From assembly GCA_945861845.1 (NCBI GenBank), contig CAMAWS010000170.1:1-6976 (forward strand): a stretch of 6,976 bases of DNA, in the 5' to 3' direction. The notes beneath the pieces are model-generated. The model was not told the origin of the DNA. It searched no databases and worked only from the letters and a program-made list of their open reading frames with translations. This document shows, piece by piece, positions 1-6,541 of this stretch (position 1 is its first letter; every line of letters starts with the position of its first letter). Position numbers and translations under genes: made by a program. Origin of the DNA: Candidatus Sulfopaludibacter sp. SbA3. GTDB lineage: Bacteria; Acidobacteriota; Terriglobia; 20CM-2-55-15.

Positions 1-613
1 GCGGGTCGCCGTCGCGGGGCTGGCCGACGGAGCCCGGATTGACGAAGAACTTGCGCTTTCCGTCGCATCGGACGGCGGTGTATTCATCGAACTCGTAAGC
101 GATGGAGTTCACTGAACGGCCGGCGGCATCCACCGTGAACACAACCGGAAAGTGGCTATGGCCGAAGAACGTGATTCGTTTTCCCGCAAGTGGAAAATTC
201 TCGTCGGCGTCGGCTTCCGTGAAGATGTAGTTGTCTTCGTGGGTGACGGCGCCATGCACAAGTTGGGCTTCCTTGCGTGAATCTCCGACGTCCATTGGAC
301 CGAGCGGCAGGTTCGTTAAATACTCGCGATGCTCGTCGGTCAGCACCGAGCGGGTCCAGAAGACGGCTTTCCTGGCGTGGGCGTTGAAATGCACCGGTTC
401 GTCGATTCCCGCCACGACACGGTCGTGGTTTCCGCGGATCGTCAGAGGATTCAGGCTTCGAAGAAGGTCAATCGCTTCCTTCGGATTCGGCCCGTAACCC
501 ACAATGTCGCCGCAGCACAAGACGGCATCGTAGCCCGCTTCTTTGGCCTGCTGTATGCAGCATTCAAGGGCTTCAAGGTTGGAATGTATGTCGCTCAGGA
601 CGAAATAGCGCAT
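1..613 (-). CDS. Calcineurin-like metallophosphoesterase, partial (C-terminus beyond window)
   Basis: The gene reads from ATG at 613 leftward and runs off the window after 204 codons without a stop. The full family of this type is usually about 240-250 residues, so roughly the last sixth is missing. It shows the whole dinuclear metal site of the calcineurin-like/YfcE-type phosphoesterases: DIHSN (D8, H10), GDIVGYGPNP (D36), GNHD (N62, H63), VHG (H120) and GHSH (H152, H154). A late NPGSVGQPRDGDP segment (192-204), typical of these proteins, follows. It is predicted to be a soluble cytoplasmic phosphodiesterase or phosphatase; the substrate cannot be told from sequence. No signal peptide is visible. 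The start is fixed by the usual opening MRYFVLSDIHSN, although no clear Shine-Dalgarno precedes it. Its start codon lies only 5 bases from that of the divergent protease gene. Confidence 0.93.
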   Translation of the reverse strand, partial: MRYFVLSDIHSNLEALECCIQQAKEAGYDAVLCCGDIVGYGPNPKEAIDLLRSLNPLTIRGNHDRVVAGIDEPVHFNAHARKAVFWTRSVLTDEHREYLTNLPLGPMDVGDSRKEAQLVHGAVTHEDNYIFTEADADENFPLAGKRITFFGHSHFPVVFTVDAAGRSVNSIAYEFDEYTAVRCDGKRKFFVNPGSVGQPRDGDP

Positions 614-618
614 GGTGT

Positions 619-1320
619 ATGATGTCTTTCATGCGACCCCGTCAGATTGCGACTTTCTCCGTCGTGCTGGCTCTTCTGACTGCTGTCGCCGCCGGCCTTT
701 CCCTTGTTGATTACGGTCAGACCTCAAGAACATCCGCGATGTCGGCCATGATAACACGCTTCTTTGCCGTGCTTATCTTTGGAGGGTTCGGCCTGGCTGT
801 CGCGCAGCAGAGCCAGATGCGAGGATCGTTGTTCCTGAAATCGGAAGAGTGGAGACTCACGCTGCGCGACCTGCTCAACTTTGGCGTGCTTCCGGGCCTG
901 GTCCTGGGAGTCATCAACTACCTGTTCTTTTTTGCGTATCGCTACAGCCCTTTCGTGGAACCTCGAATCCGGAACATGAACAGCATTTACGACTCTTTCG
1001 TCATCTCGCTGGACAGCGGTTTGTTCGAGGAAGTCATTTTCCGGCTTTTCATCATGTCGTGCTTCGTGTTTTCGTTTCGCCACCTCTACGCGAAGATCAT
1101 GTTCATGTGGCCGGTCCTGGTTGCTATCATCCCGACGGCGCTTTCCCTGGTGCTTTCGTCGCTGCTCTTCGCCATGGTGCACAACGTCTATGGTTTCACC
1201 GCTGCATTCTTTGGAGGGGTGCTGCTGGGACTGATCTACCTGCGAAGCGGGATCGAAAGCGCGATAGCGGCGCACTTTGTCGCGAACTTTTTCTTTTTCA
1301 GCGCATCGTACCTATCCTGA
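619..1320 (+). CDS. CPBP-family intramembrane metalloprotease (Abi/CAAX-protease-like)
   Basis: This is a 233-residue multi-pass membrane protein. Hydrophobic segments lie near residues 10-30, 45-62, 85-107, 125-152, 163-188, 190-207 and 215-231. The three conserved CPBP (Rce1-like) motifs are present: EEVIFR at 137-142 (catalytic glutamates), FAMVH at 184-188 (H188), and HFVAN at 219-223 (H219, N223). The set is complete, so the protein is probably active. Family members cleave or process membrane-associated peptides; bacterial roles include bacteriocin self-immunity, and most are uncharacterised. The start is ambiguous: ATG codons at 619, 622 and 631 are all in frame and none has a strong Shine-Dalgarno. 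The gene is followed after 12 bases by the AAA+ ATPase gene, so co-transcription is likely. Its promoter must lie inside the divergent phosphoesterase gene if the 619 start is right. Confidence 0.88.
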   Translation: MMSFMRPRQIATFSVVLALLTAVAAGLSLVDYGQTSRTSAMSAMITRFFAVLIFGGFGLAVAQQSQMRGSLFLKSEEWRLTLRDLLNFGVLPGLVLGVINYLFFFAYRYSPFVEPRIRNMNSIYDSFVISLDSGLFEEVIFRLFIMSCFVFSFRHLYAKIMFMWPVLVAIIPTALSLVLSSLLFAMVHNVYGFTAAFFGGVLLGLIYLRSGIESAIAAHFVANFFFFSASYLS

Positions 1321-1332
1321 GAATATCCATTA

Positions 1333-2811
1333 ATGAACTTAAAGCAGCCTGCCCATCCTGAAACGTTAGGAAATCTTAAATATCGGCCGCGCAGTGTCAA
1401 AGACGAGATGCGTGAAAACCTGATCCGCAAGCTCCAGGCAAAGGATCCGGTATTTCCCGGAATCATCGGTTACGAGGAGAGCGTGGTTCCGCAGATCGTG
1501 AACGCGATCCTGTCGCGCCACAACATGATCCTTCTCGGGTTGCGAGGTCAGGCCAAGAGCCGGATACTCCGCGGCCTGGTCGATTTCCTGGACGAAACGA
1601 TTCCAGTCGTTGCCGGGTGCGAGATCAACGACAGCCCGTTCGCTCCGATATGCCGCCACTGCCGCGATCTCGTTGCCGAAATGGGTCTCCGGACGCCGAT
1701 CGAGTATTGGCCGCGCAGCGGCCGTTACATCGAGAAGCTGGCGACGCCGGACGTAACGATCGCCGACATGATTGGAGACATCGATCCCATCAAGGCCGCA
1801 AAGGGCGGACACGCGATCGGCAGCGAGATGAGCATTCACTATGGCTTGCTTCCAAGAGCGAATCGCGGAATTTTCGCCATCAACGAATTGCCGGACCTTG
1901 CCGGAAAGATCCAGGTCGGCCTTTTCAACATCATGCAGGAAGGCGACGTGCAGATTAAGGGTTACCCGGTTCGGCTGCCACTGGATGTCGTCCTGGTCTT
2001 TTCCGCAAACCCGGAAGATTACACGGCGCGCGGCAAGATCGTGACGCCGCTGAAAGATCGCATTGGTTCTGAGATCAAGACGCACTATCCGGTCAGCATC
2101 GAGCACGGCGTCGCAATTACCGAACAGGAGGCGTGGCTCCAGAGGGATTCGGGAATCAGCATCCAGGCGCCGCACTTCATCAAGGAAGTGGTCGAGGCGG
2201 TCGCGTTTCGCGCGCGCGCCGACCAGCGCGTGGACAAGAGATCCGGGGTCAGCCAGCGTCTTCCAATTTCCTGCCTGGAAAACGCAGTGAGCAACGCCGA
2301 GCGGCGGTCGCTCGCGACCGGTGACACAGACTCCGTCGTACGTATCACGGACGTCTATGCGGCGCTGACCGCCATTACGGGCAAGATCGAATTGGAATAT
2401 GAGGGCGAACTGAAGGGCGCCGAAACCGTTGCGCGCGACCTGATCCGGCAGGCGGTGCAGACGGTGTTCCGCCAATATTTCCCGGGCGCGGACTTCAAGC
2501 CCGTGGTGGACTGGTTCGAGGCGGGCGGCAACATCAAGTTTTCGGATGATGAAACCGCCGCAGGCATCCTGCAACGCATGGAACAGGTTCCCGGGTTGCT
2601 CGACCGCACGGATGCGCTGGGCGCATCGGTCGAAGGCTCACGCGGACTGAGGGCTTCTGCGGCAGAGTTCATCCTGGAAGGCCTGCACTCCATGGATAAG
2701 ATCAGCCGCTCCGAAGAACGCGGGTTCGCCGCGCATGAGCGCAAGGCAGCACAGGATCTCTATCGCGATTACACGATGGAGAAGAATCGGCATAAGAAGC
2801 CGCTGAATTAG
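1333..2811 (+). CDS. MoxR/Mg-chelatase ChlI-like AAA+ ATPase
   Basis: This is a 492-residue cytoplasmic AAA+ ATPase related to ChlI and MoxR; databases often label such proteins 'magnesium chelatase'. Walker A is GLRGQAKS (69-76, K75). Walker B reads GIFAINE (179-185), with Asn at 184 where Asp is usual and the catalytic Glu185 kept. Sensor 1 is SANPEDYT (224-231, N226). An arginine-finger candidate is R243 in LKDRIGS, and a sensor-2-like arginine is R309 in SQRLPIS. A cysteine group (C96, C107, C110, with H109) lies between Walker A and B and could bind metal. The C-terminal part (about 335-480) is helical and charged. The start at 1333 is preferred over ATG 1408 because residues 11-35 ([16 protein letters not shown] onward) look like the conserved family N-terminus. 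By family analogy it works with the VWA protein encoded 4 bases downstream. The client is unknown, and there is no sign of other tetrapyrrole genes, so true chelatase activity is doubtful. Confidence 0.9.
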   Translation: MNLKQPAHPETLGNLKYRPRSVKDEMRENLIRKLQAKDPVFPGIIGYEESVVPQIVNAILSRHNMILLGLRGQAKSRILRGLVDFLDETIPVVAGCEINDSPFAPICRHCRDLVAEMGLRTPIEYWPRSGRYIEKLATPDVTIADMIGDIDPIKAAKGGHAIGSEMSIHYGLLPRANRGIFAINELPDLAGKIQVGLFNIMQEGDVQIKGYPVRLPLDVVLVFSANPEDYTARGKIVTPLKDRIGSEIKTHYPVSIEHGVAITEQEAWLQRDSGISIQAPHFIKEVVEAVAFRARADQRVDKRSGVSQRLPISCLENAVSNAERRSLATGDTDSVVRITDVYAALTAITGKIELEYEGELKGAETVARDLIRQAVQTVFRQYFPGADFKPVVDWFEAGGNIKFSDDETAAGILQRMEQVPGLLDRTDALGASVEGSRGLRASAAEFILEGLHSMDKISRSEERGFAAHERKAAQDLYRDYTMEKNRHKKPLN

Positions 2812-2815
2812 ATTT

Positions 2816-4063
2816 ATGCCAGTAACCAAATTCACCAAGTGGGTCAAGTCGCCGCTGGACGGGTTAAGCATGGAGGAACTGCTCGACCAGATCTCCGAGT
2901 TCCTCCTGCAGAGTGGATTCAACGACGGATATTTCGATGATGGAAATCCACGCAGCATCGACGCGCTGCGCCAGGCGATCATCGAGAAGCTTGCGGAGAT
3001 GGGACGAATCCCGCAAAGCCTGCTCGAGCAGTGGCTCAACGATCCCACAGACGGAGATGCACAGAAACTCAGCGATCTGATCGACGAGGCGATCCGTCGT
3101 CTAATTGAGGAAGGCTGGATACACACTGACCAATCGCAGGAAGGTCCCTCCGCCTTCGACAAGAGCGGCGAAGGTTTCGAAGACGACTCTGCGGGTTCGG
3201 CGCGCTTCGAGCTGACCGGCAAATCGGTGGACTTCCTTGGATTCCGCCTGTTGCGTCACCTGCTCGGTTCGCTCGGACGAAGCAGTTTTGGCCGGCACGA
3301 GACGGCCCACTTCGCGACCGGCGTGGAAGCGTACCAGCAGACGAAGGATTATGAGTTCGGCGACACGCTGAACCTCGATATCAGCTCAACGCTGCTAAGC
3401 GCGGTCGCGCGCGAAGGCCTGGGAACGCCGATCAATCTGGAATACTCGGACTTGAAAGTCCGGCAGGCGGAATACGAAAGTTCGTGCTCGACGGTGCTTC
3501 TGCTCGATACGAGTCACAGCATGATCCTGTACGGCGAGGATCGATTCACTCCAGCCAAGCGGGTAGCGCTGGCGCTGTCTCACCTGATCCGCACGCAGTA
3601 TCCCGGAGACTCGTTGCGCCTCGTTCTGTTTCACGACTCCGCCGAGGAAGTGCCGATGAAGGAACTGGCGCGCGTGGTCGTGGGTCCTTATCACACGAAT
3701 ACGTGCGAAGGCCTGCGCCTGGCTCGACGGTTGTTGATGGCCGACAAGAAGGATATGCGGCAGATCATCATGATCACGGACGGCAAGCCATCGGCGATCA
3801 CGCTGCCGAACGGAAGGATCTACAAGAACGCGTTCGGCCTTGATCCGATGATCCTGGAGGAGACGTACAAGGAAGTGGCGATCTGCAGGCGATCCGGAAT
3901 CATGATCAACACCTTCATGCTGGCCAGCGATCATCACCTGGTGGACTTCGTGAAGCGCGTCACCGAAATATGCCGCGGCAAGGCGTACTTCACGACTACC
4001 GTGAATCTGGGGCAATACATACTGATGGATTACCTGAAGAAGAAAGTGGAGACCATTCATTGA
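2816..4063 (+). CDS. VWA (von Willebrand factor A) MIDAS protein, partner of the AAA+ ATPase
   Basis: This is a 415-residue protein without signal peptide or membrane segment, so probably cytoplasmic. The N-terminal third (about 15-100) is helical and acidic (EELLDQISEFLLQSGF). A charged linker follows at about 103-127, then a middle region to about 215. The C-terminal VWA domain spans about 224-410. Its metal-ion-dependent adhesion site is intact: DTSHS at 231-235, threonine in HTNT (294/296), and ITDGKPSA with D322. The layout matches the VWA proteins paired with MoxR/ChlI-like ATPases (CoxE-, ChlD-like), in which the VWA part recruits a target and the ATPase remodels it or helps insert a cofactor. 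The gene begins 4 bases after the ATPase stop with no visible Shine-Dalgarno, which points to translational coupling. It is the last gene of the three-gene set, and a large inverted repeat follows 5 bases after its stop. Confidence 0.9.
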   Translation: MPVTKFTKWVKSPLDGLSMEELLDQISEFLLQSGFNDGYFDDGNPRSIDALRQAIIEKLAEMGRIPQSLLEQWLNDPTDGDAQKLSDLIDEAIRRLIEEGWIHTDQSQEGPSAFDKSGEGFEDDSAGSARFELTGKSVDFLGFRLLRHLLGSLGRSSFGRHETAHFATGVEAYQQTKDYEFGDTLNLDISSTLLSAVAREGLGTPINLEYSDLKVRQAEYESSCSTVLLLDTSHSMILYGEDRFTPAKRVALALSHLIRTQYPGDSLRLVLFHDSAEEVPMKELARVVVGPYHTNTCEGLRLARRLLMADKKDMRQIIMITDGKPSAITLPNGRIYKNAFGLDPMILEETYKEVAICRRSGIMINTFMLASDHHLVDFVKRVTEICRGKAYFTTTVNLGQYILMDYLKKKVETIH

Positions 4064-4068
4064 CCCCG

Positions 4069-4134
4069 GGGAATTAAGGGGACAGACTCCGAATTCCGAA
4101 GTTCAGGAATTCGGAGTCTGTCCCCTTAATTCCC
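4069..4134. repeat. Perfect 29-bp inverted repeat, REP/REPIN- or MITE-like element
   Basis: Positions 4069-4097 are exactly complementary to 4106-4134, with an 8-base loop (GAAGTTCA, 4098-4105). Each arm contains GGGGACAGACTCC flanked by AATTAA and GAATTCC. The hairpin begins 5 bases after the VWA stop codon and has no T-run of its own. The GGGGACAGACTCC core recalls short dispersed palindromes mobilised by REP-associated (Y1/IS200-like) transposases in many bacterial genomes; this link is from memory and needs a genome search. If transcribed, it would form a very stable hairpin that could protect the 3' end of the operon mRNA. Confidence 0.85.
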
Positions 4135-4142
4135 TCCCAAAT

Positions 4143-4171
4143 AAAAAAGGCCCCGCAGTCTGCGGGGCCTT
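4143..4171 (-). terminator. Strong intrinsic terminator for the small basic peptide gene (weakly bidirectional)
   Basis: Arms 4147-4157 and 4161-4171 pair perfectly over 11 bp around the loop 4158-4160, with core GGCCCCGCA/TGCGGGGCC. On the minus strand the stem runs into six T (4148-4143), a textbook Rho-independent terminator. It lies 12 bases past the tandem stops of the peptide gene. On the plus strand only an interrupted pyrimidine stretch follows, so it would terminate the VWA operon less well. Confidence 0.88.
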
Positions 4172-4186
4172 CACTCTTTCGAGTTA

Positions 4187-4246
4187 CTACTTCTTTTTCT
4201 TCGTCGCGGCCTTCTTTTTTGCTGGAGCCTTCTTTTTTGCAGCCAT
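4187..4246 (-). CDS. 19-residue lysine/alanine-rich basic peptide (histone H1-tail-like)
   Basis: The reading frame encodes MAAKKKAPAKKKAATKKKK and ends in tandem stops TAG TAA. Eleven of 19 residues are Lys and the rest are Ala, Pro, Thr and the initiator Met. Although short, it has every mark of a real gene: GGAGGTGA ends 6 bases before the ATG, stop codons are doubled, and a strong intrinsic terminator follows. The composition matches the Lys/Ala/Pro repeats of bacterial histone H1-like (HC1/AlgP-type) tails, which bind nucleic acid by charge; here there is only a tail and no globular part. It could bind DNA or RNA, act as an antimicrobial-like or ribosome-associated peptide, or be a leader whose translation through Lys codons controls something. 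Nothing in the sequence decides among these. Both AAA and AAG codons are used. The gene is isolated and points away from the adaptor gene. Confidence 0.72.
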   Translation of the reverse strand: MAAKKKAPAKKKAATKKKK

Positions 4247-4252
4247 TTCAAT

Positions 4253-4260
4253 TCACCTCC
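4253..4260 (-). promoter_or_regulatory. Near-perfect Shine-Dalgarno of the 19-aa peptide gene
   Basis: GGAGGTGA on the minus strand is fully complementary to the 3' end of 16S rRNA and lies 6 bases before the ATG at 4246. It is by far the strongest ribosome binding site in the window and is the main support for translation of the short frame. Confidence 0.85.
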
Positions 4261-4319
4261 GATCCTTTTCTCTTTACTACTATTGCTCACCTCTTCCGGG
4301 TAAGCTTCGTGATGAATTA

Positions 4320-4348
4320 TTTTTAAGTCATGTCGCATGAAAACACAA
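4320..4348 (-). promoter_or_regulatory. Candidate sigma-70-type promoter for the 19-aa peptide gene
   Basis: On the minus strand TTGTGT (4348-4343) and TAAAAA (4325-4320) are spaced by 17 bases, matching the consensus at 3 and 4 of 6 positions. An alternative -10, AATAAT, lies at 4321-4316. The predicted leader would be about 65 bases. This is a weak match, offered because the region is AT-rich and the gene needs a promoter here. Confidence 0.3.
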
Positions 4349-4366
4349 AGAGAAAATCACGATGCG

Positions 4367-4372
4367 CATAAT
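4367..4372 (+). promoter_or_regulatory. Candidate -10 element for the adaptor/ABC operon
   Basis: CATAAT on the plus strand matches TATAAT at 5 of 6 positions and lies about 80 bases before the adaptor start. No good -35 is visible at the right spacing. An alternative -35-like TTGAAA lies at 4412-4417 but lacks a good -10. Confidence 0.25.
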
Positions 4373-4416
4373 TTTTCTTCGATCGCCTCGCGGACCCCTG
4401 ATCGCTTTTTCTTGAA

Positions 4417-4434
4417 ACCTGAGACAGGTCAGGT
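4417..4434. promoter_or_regulatory. Dyad ACCTGA-N6-TCAGGT, possible operator upstream of the adaptor gene
   Basis: Two 6-bp arms, 4417-4422 and 4429-4434, form an inverted repeat ending 17 bases before the ATG at 4452. AGGTC also occurs twice in tandem (4426-4435). The dyad would sit in the leader of the mRNA or in the promoter, where a repressor of an efflux operon commonly binds. No regulator gene is in the window, and a dyad this short can arise by chance. Confidence 0.3.
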
Positions 4435-4451
4435 CCGTATTGAAGGGTGAA

Positions 4452-5804
4452 ATGACTACTAAGAAGAAAGTACTCGCGGGACTTTTCGCAATTGCCGCCA
4501 TCGGATCAACCGCCGGCTACATGACGTTCATGCGAAATCGCGGAATCGTTGAAGTGCAGGCTGGGCGCGTGTTGCGGCAGGACCTGATTCAGACGGTGAC
4601 GGCGAACGGCGAGATCAAACCGAAGAAATCCGTGAACATCAGTTCGAACATGATGGGACGTATTGTGTCGATGCCGGTGAAGGAAGGCGATCCGGTTCGC
4701 GAGGGCGATCTGCTGGTGCGGCTCGAATCGATTCAAACCGAAGCGGAAGTTCGCGCGGCGCAGGCAAACCTGGAAGCGGCGCAATCCGAACTCGAAGGAA
4801 TGGATGCGTCGATACGTTCTGCCGACGCGACGATCAATTCCGCGCGGGCGGAGCTCGCGCGGGCGCAGGCGGACCTGAACCGCGCACAACAGAAGTTTGC
4901 GCGCGCGGAGCAGATGAACAGGGACGGCCTCATCTCGAAGGAACAGCACGAAAGGACCAGGGCGGAGTTTGATATCGCGACCGCGCAAGTGAATGCCAAC
5001 CGCGCGCGCGTCGCCCAGAGCGAAGCGCAGGCGGCACAAGTGCTGAAGCAGAAGGAGGGCGTTGGGCTGCGCATTACACAGCAGCGCTCGTCGCTCGTTC
5101 GCGCAGAGGACCAGTTCAGCAAGGCGACGATCATGTCTCCGCTCGAAGGCGTGATCACGTACCTGCCGGTGAATGTCGGCGAGATTGCCATCGTCGGCGT
5201 ACAGAACCAGGCCGGCACGGTATTAATGACTATCGCCGACATGTCCGTGATCACGGCGGAAGTGAAGGTGGATGAGACAGACATCGTGAACGTGAAGGTG
5301 GGGCAGGAAGCGGAGATCCGAGTGGATGCCCTCGGCGATCGCGTTCTCACGGGCCACGTTTCCGAAGTGGGCAACACGGCGCTGACGCGGTCGGGAACAT
5401 CGGCAACGAATACCCAGACAACAACGGACGAAGCGAGAGACTTCAAGGTCATCATCACGCTCGATAGTCCGCCGCTCGAACTGAAGCCGGGCCTTTCCTG
5501 CACCGCGTCGATCCGGACGGCGGAGCGCAAGAGTGTTCTCACCATTCCCATCCAGGCATTGACCGTCCGCGAGTTTGAAGGCCCCGGTGGTCCAAACGCC
5601 CGCAAAGTGGAGAAGGAAGGCGTCTACGTCATCAACAACGGCACTGCCATGTTCCGTGAAGTGAAGACGGGAATTGCGGGGACAACGGACATCGAGGTGA
5701 CGGACGGCCTCATGGAGAACGAAGAGATCGTGATCGGAAGTTTCCAGGTCCTGCGCACGTTAAAGGACAACGATCGAGTTCGGACCGCGAGACCCGAAAA
5801 GTGA
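4452..5804 (+). CDS. HlyD/MacA-type periplasmic adaptor (membrane fusion protein)
   Basis: The protein has 450 residues from ATG 4452. A longer frame from TTG 4440 adds MKGE, but ATG is preferred because AAGGG sits about 4 bases before it. Domains in order (ATG numbering): a short basic N-tail and a single membrane anchor at about 5-26; the first half of the lipoyl domain at about 60-91 ([21 protein letters not shown]); a long Ala/Arg/Glu/Gln-rich helical hairpin at about 93-224; the second lipoyl half at about 225-246 ([20 protein letters not shown]); a beta-barrel at about 255-355; and a membrane-proximal domain to the end. This is the layout of MacA-like adaptors, which link an inner-membrane ABC pump to an outer-membrane channel. 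The gene overlaps the ABC ATPase gene by 4 bases (GTGA), so both products should be made together. The substrate is unknown; macrolide, peptide or lipid export are family possibilities. Confidence 0.92.
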   Translation: MTTKKKVLAGLFAIAAIGSTAGYMTFMRNRGIVEVQAGRVLRQDLIQTVTANGEIKPKKSVNISSNMMGRIVSMPVKEGDPVREGDLLVRLESIQTEAEVRAAQANLEAAQSELEGMDASIRSADATINSARAELARAQADLNRAQQKFARAEQMNRDGLISKEQHERTRAEFDIATAQVNANRARVAQSEAQAAQVLKQKEGVGLRITQQRSSLVRAEDQFSKATIMSPLEGVITYLPVNVGEIAIVGVQNQAGTVLMTIADMSVITAEVKVDETDIVNVKVGQEAEIRVDALGDRVLTGHVSEVGNTALTRSGTSATNTQTTTDEARDFKVIITLDSPPLELKPGLSCTASIRTAERKSVLTIPIQALTVREFEGPGGPNARKVEKEGVYVINNGTAMFREVKTGIAGTTDIEVTDGLMENEEIVIGSFQVLRTLKDNDRVRTARPEK

Positions 5805-6541
5805 CCGATCACGGCCGTGACAACGCATCGATCACAATGATCCGGACCGAGGATCTGTGGAAGACGTACGAGATGGGCCCGGAGAACAAGGTTCATGCGT
5901 TGCAGGGCGTGACGTTCCATATCCGGCGCAACGAGTACGTGGCGATCATGGGACCTTCGGGCTCGGGCAAGTCGACGTTGATGAACCTGATCGGTTGCCT
6001 GGACACGCCGTCGAAAGGCAACTACTGGTTGAACGGCAAGCTCGTGAGCGATATGAAGGATGACGAACTTGCGCACATTCGCAACAAGGAGATCGGGTTC
6101 GTTTTCCAGACGTTCAACCTGCTGCCACGCTCCTCGGCTTTGCACAACGTGGAGCTTCCACTGGTCTATAGCGGCATTGCTTCACGGGAGCGCATCGAGC
6201 GGGCCAAACAGGCGCTGGCCCTTGTGGAGTTGTCGGACCGCATCCAGCACAGGCCGAACGAACTCTCGGGCGGCCAGCGGCAGCGCGTGGCGATTGCGCG
6301 CGCGCTCGTGAACAAGCCGTCCATTATCCTGGCCGACGAACCGACCGGAAATCTCGACTCGCAGACTGGCCTCGAAATCATGGCACTGTTCGACAGGCTT
6401 CACGCCGAAGGCAACACGATCATTCTCGTTACGCACGAAAGGGATATCGCGGCATACGCGCATCGCGTCATCAGTATTCGCGATGGGAAGATTGCGTCCG
6501 ACGAGGCCATTGCCGAGCACGTCAAATCGGGGCCGGCCTAG
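5801..6541 (+). CDS. ABC transporter ATP-binding protein, MacB/LolD type
   Basis: This is a 246-residue stand-alone nucleotide-binding domain. Walker A is GPSGSGKS (51-58), the Q-loop glutamine is Q103 in [10 protein letters not shown], the signature is LSGGQ (155-159), Walker B is ILADEP (176-181, E180), the D-loop is GNLDSQTG, and the H-loop histidine is H212. The FNLLPR and TGNLD segments are typical of the MacB/LolD/FtsE branch, whose permeases are FtsX-like and transport periplasmic or lipid-linked substrates. The start GTG 5801 overlaps the adaptor stop. ATG 5837 ([14 protein letters not shown]) fits the usual family N-terminus better, so the true protein may be 234 residues. No permease gene follows: the next gene is convergent and the two stop codons overlap. 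The ATPase must therefore pair with a permease encoded elsewhere. Confidence 0.94.
   Translation: MTDHGRDNASITMIRTEDLWKTYEMGPENKVHALQGVTFHIRRNEYVAIMGPSGSGKSTLMNLIGCLDTPSKGNYWLNGKLVSDMKDDELAHIRNKEIGFVFQTFNLLPRSSALHNVELPLVYSGIASRERIERAKQALALVELSDRIQHRPNELSGGQRQRVAIARALVNKPSIILADEPTGNLDSQTGLEIMALFDRLHAEGNTIILVTHERDIAAYAHRVISIRDGKIASDEAIAEHVKSGPA

Noticed and set aside
545..566. Short dyad TGCTG-N4-CAGCA inside the phosphoesterase gene as an operator for the protease gene
   Set aside because: Only 5-bp arms within well-conserved coding sequence, with no promoter match nearby; expected by chance.
231..622. Two plus-strand frames opposite the phosphoesterase
   Set aside because: The minus strand carries all five metallophosphoesterase motifs in order; these frames have no family resemblance.
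724..1275. Open minus-strand frame opposite the CPBP protease
   Set aside because: The product is highly charged with no family pattern. The plus strand has the three CPBP motifs and hydrophobic segments.
1366..2574. Open frame of 402 codons on the minus strand, antisense to the AAA+ ATPase
   Set aside because: The plus strand carries all AAA+ motifs. The antisense product has no recognisable domain, and the open frame is a by-product of GC-biased codons.
1333..4063. A true magnesium chelatase (BchI/BchD) for chlorophyll synthesis
   Set aside because: No tetrapyrrole genes are nearby, the VWA protein lacks the ChlD N-terminal AAA domain, and the Walker B is the atypical Asn form.
4211..4240. 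Repeated CTTCTTTTTTGC-like units read as a simple-sequence or CRISPR-like repeat
   Set aside because: They are the codons of the repeated KKKAPA/KKKAA pattern in the 19-aa peptide; there is no spacer-repeat structure.
4733..5605. Minus-strand frame of 290 codons opposite the adaptor gene
   Set aside because: Ser/Ala/Cys-rich composition typical of an antisense shadow, while the opposite strand has a clear HlyD layout.
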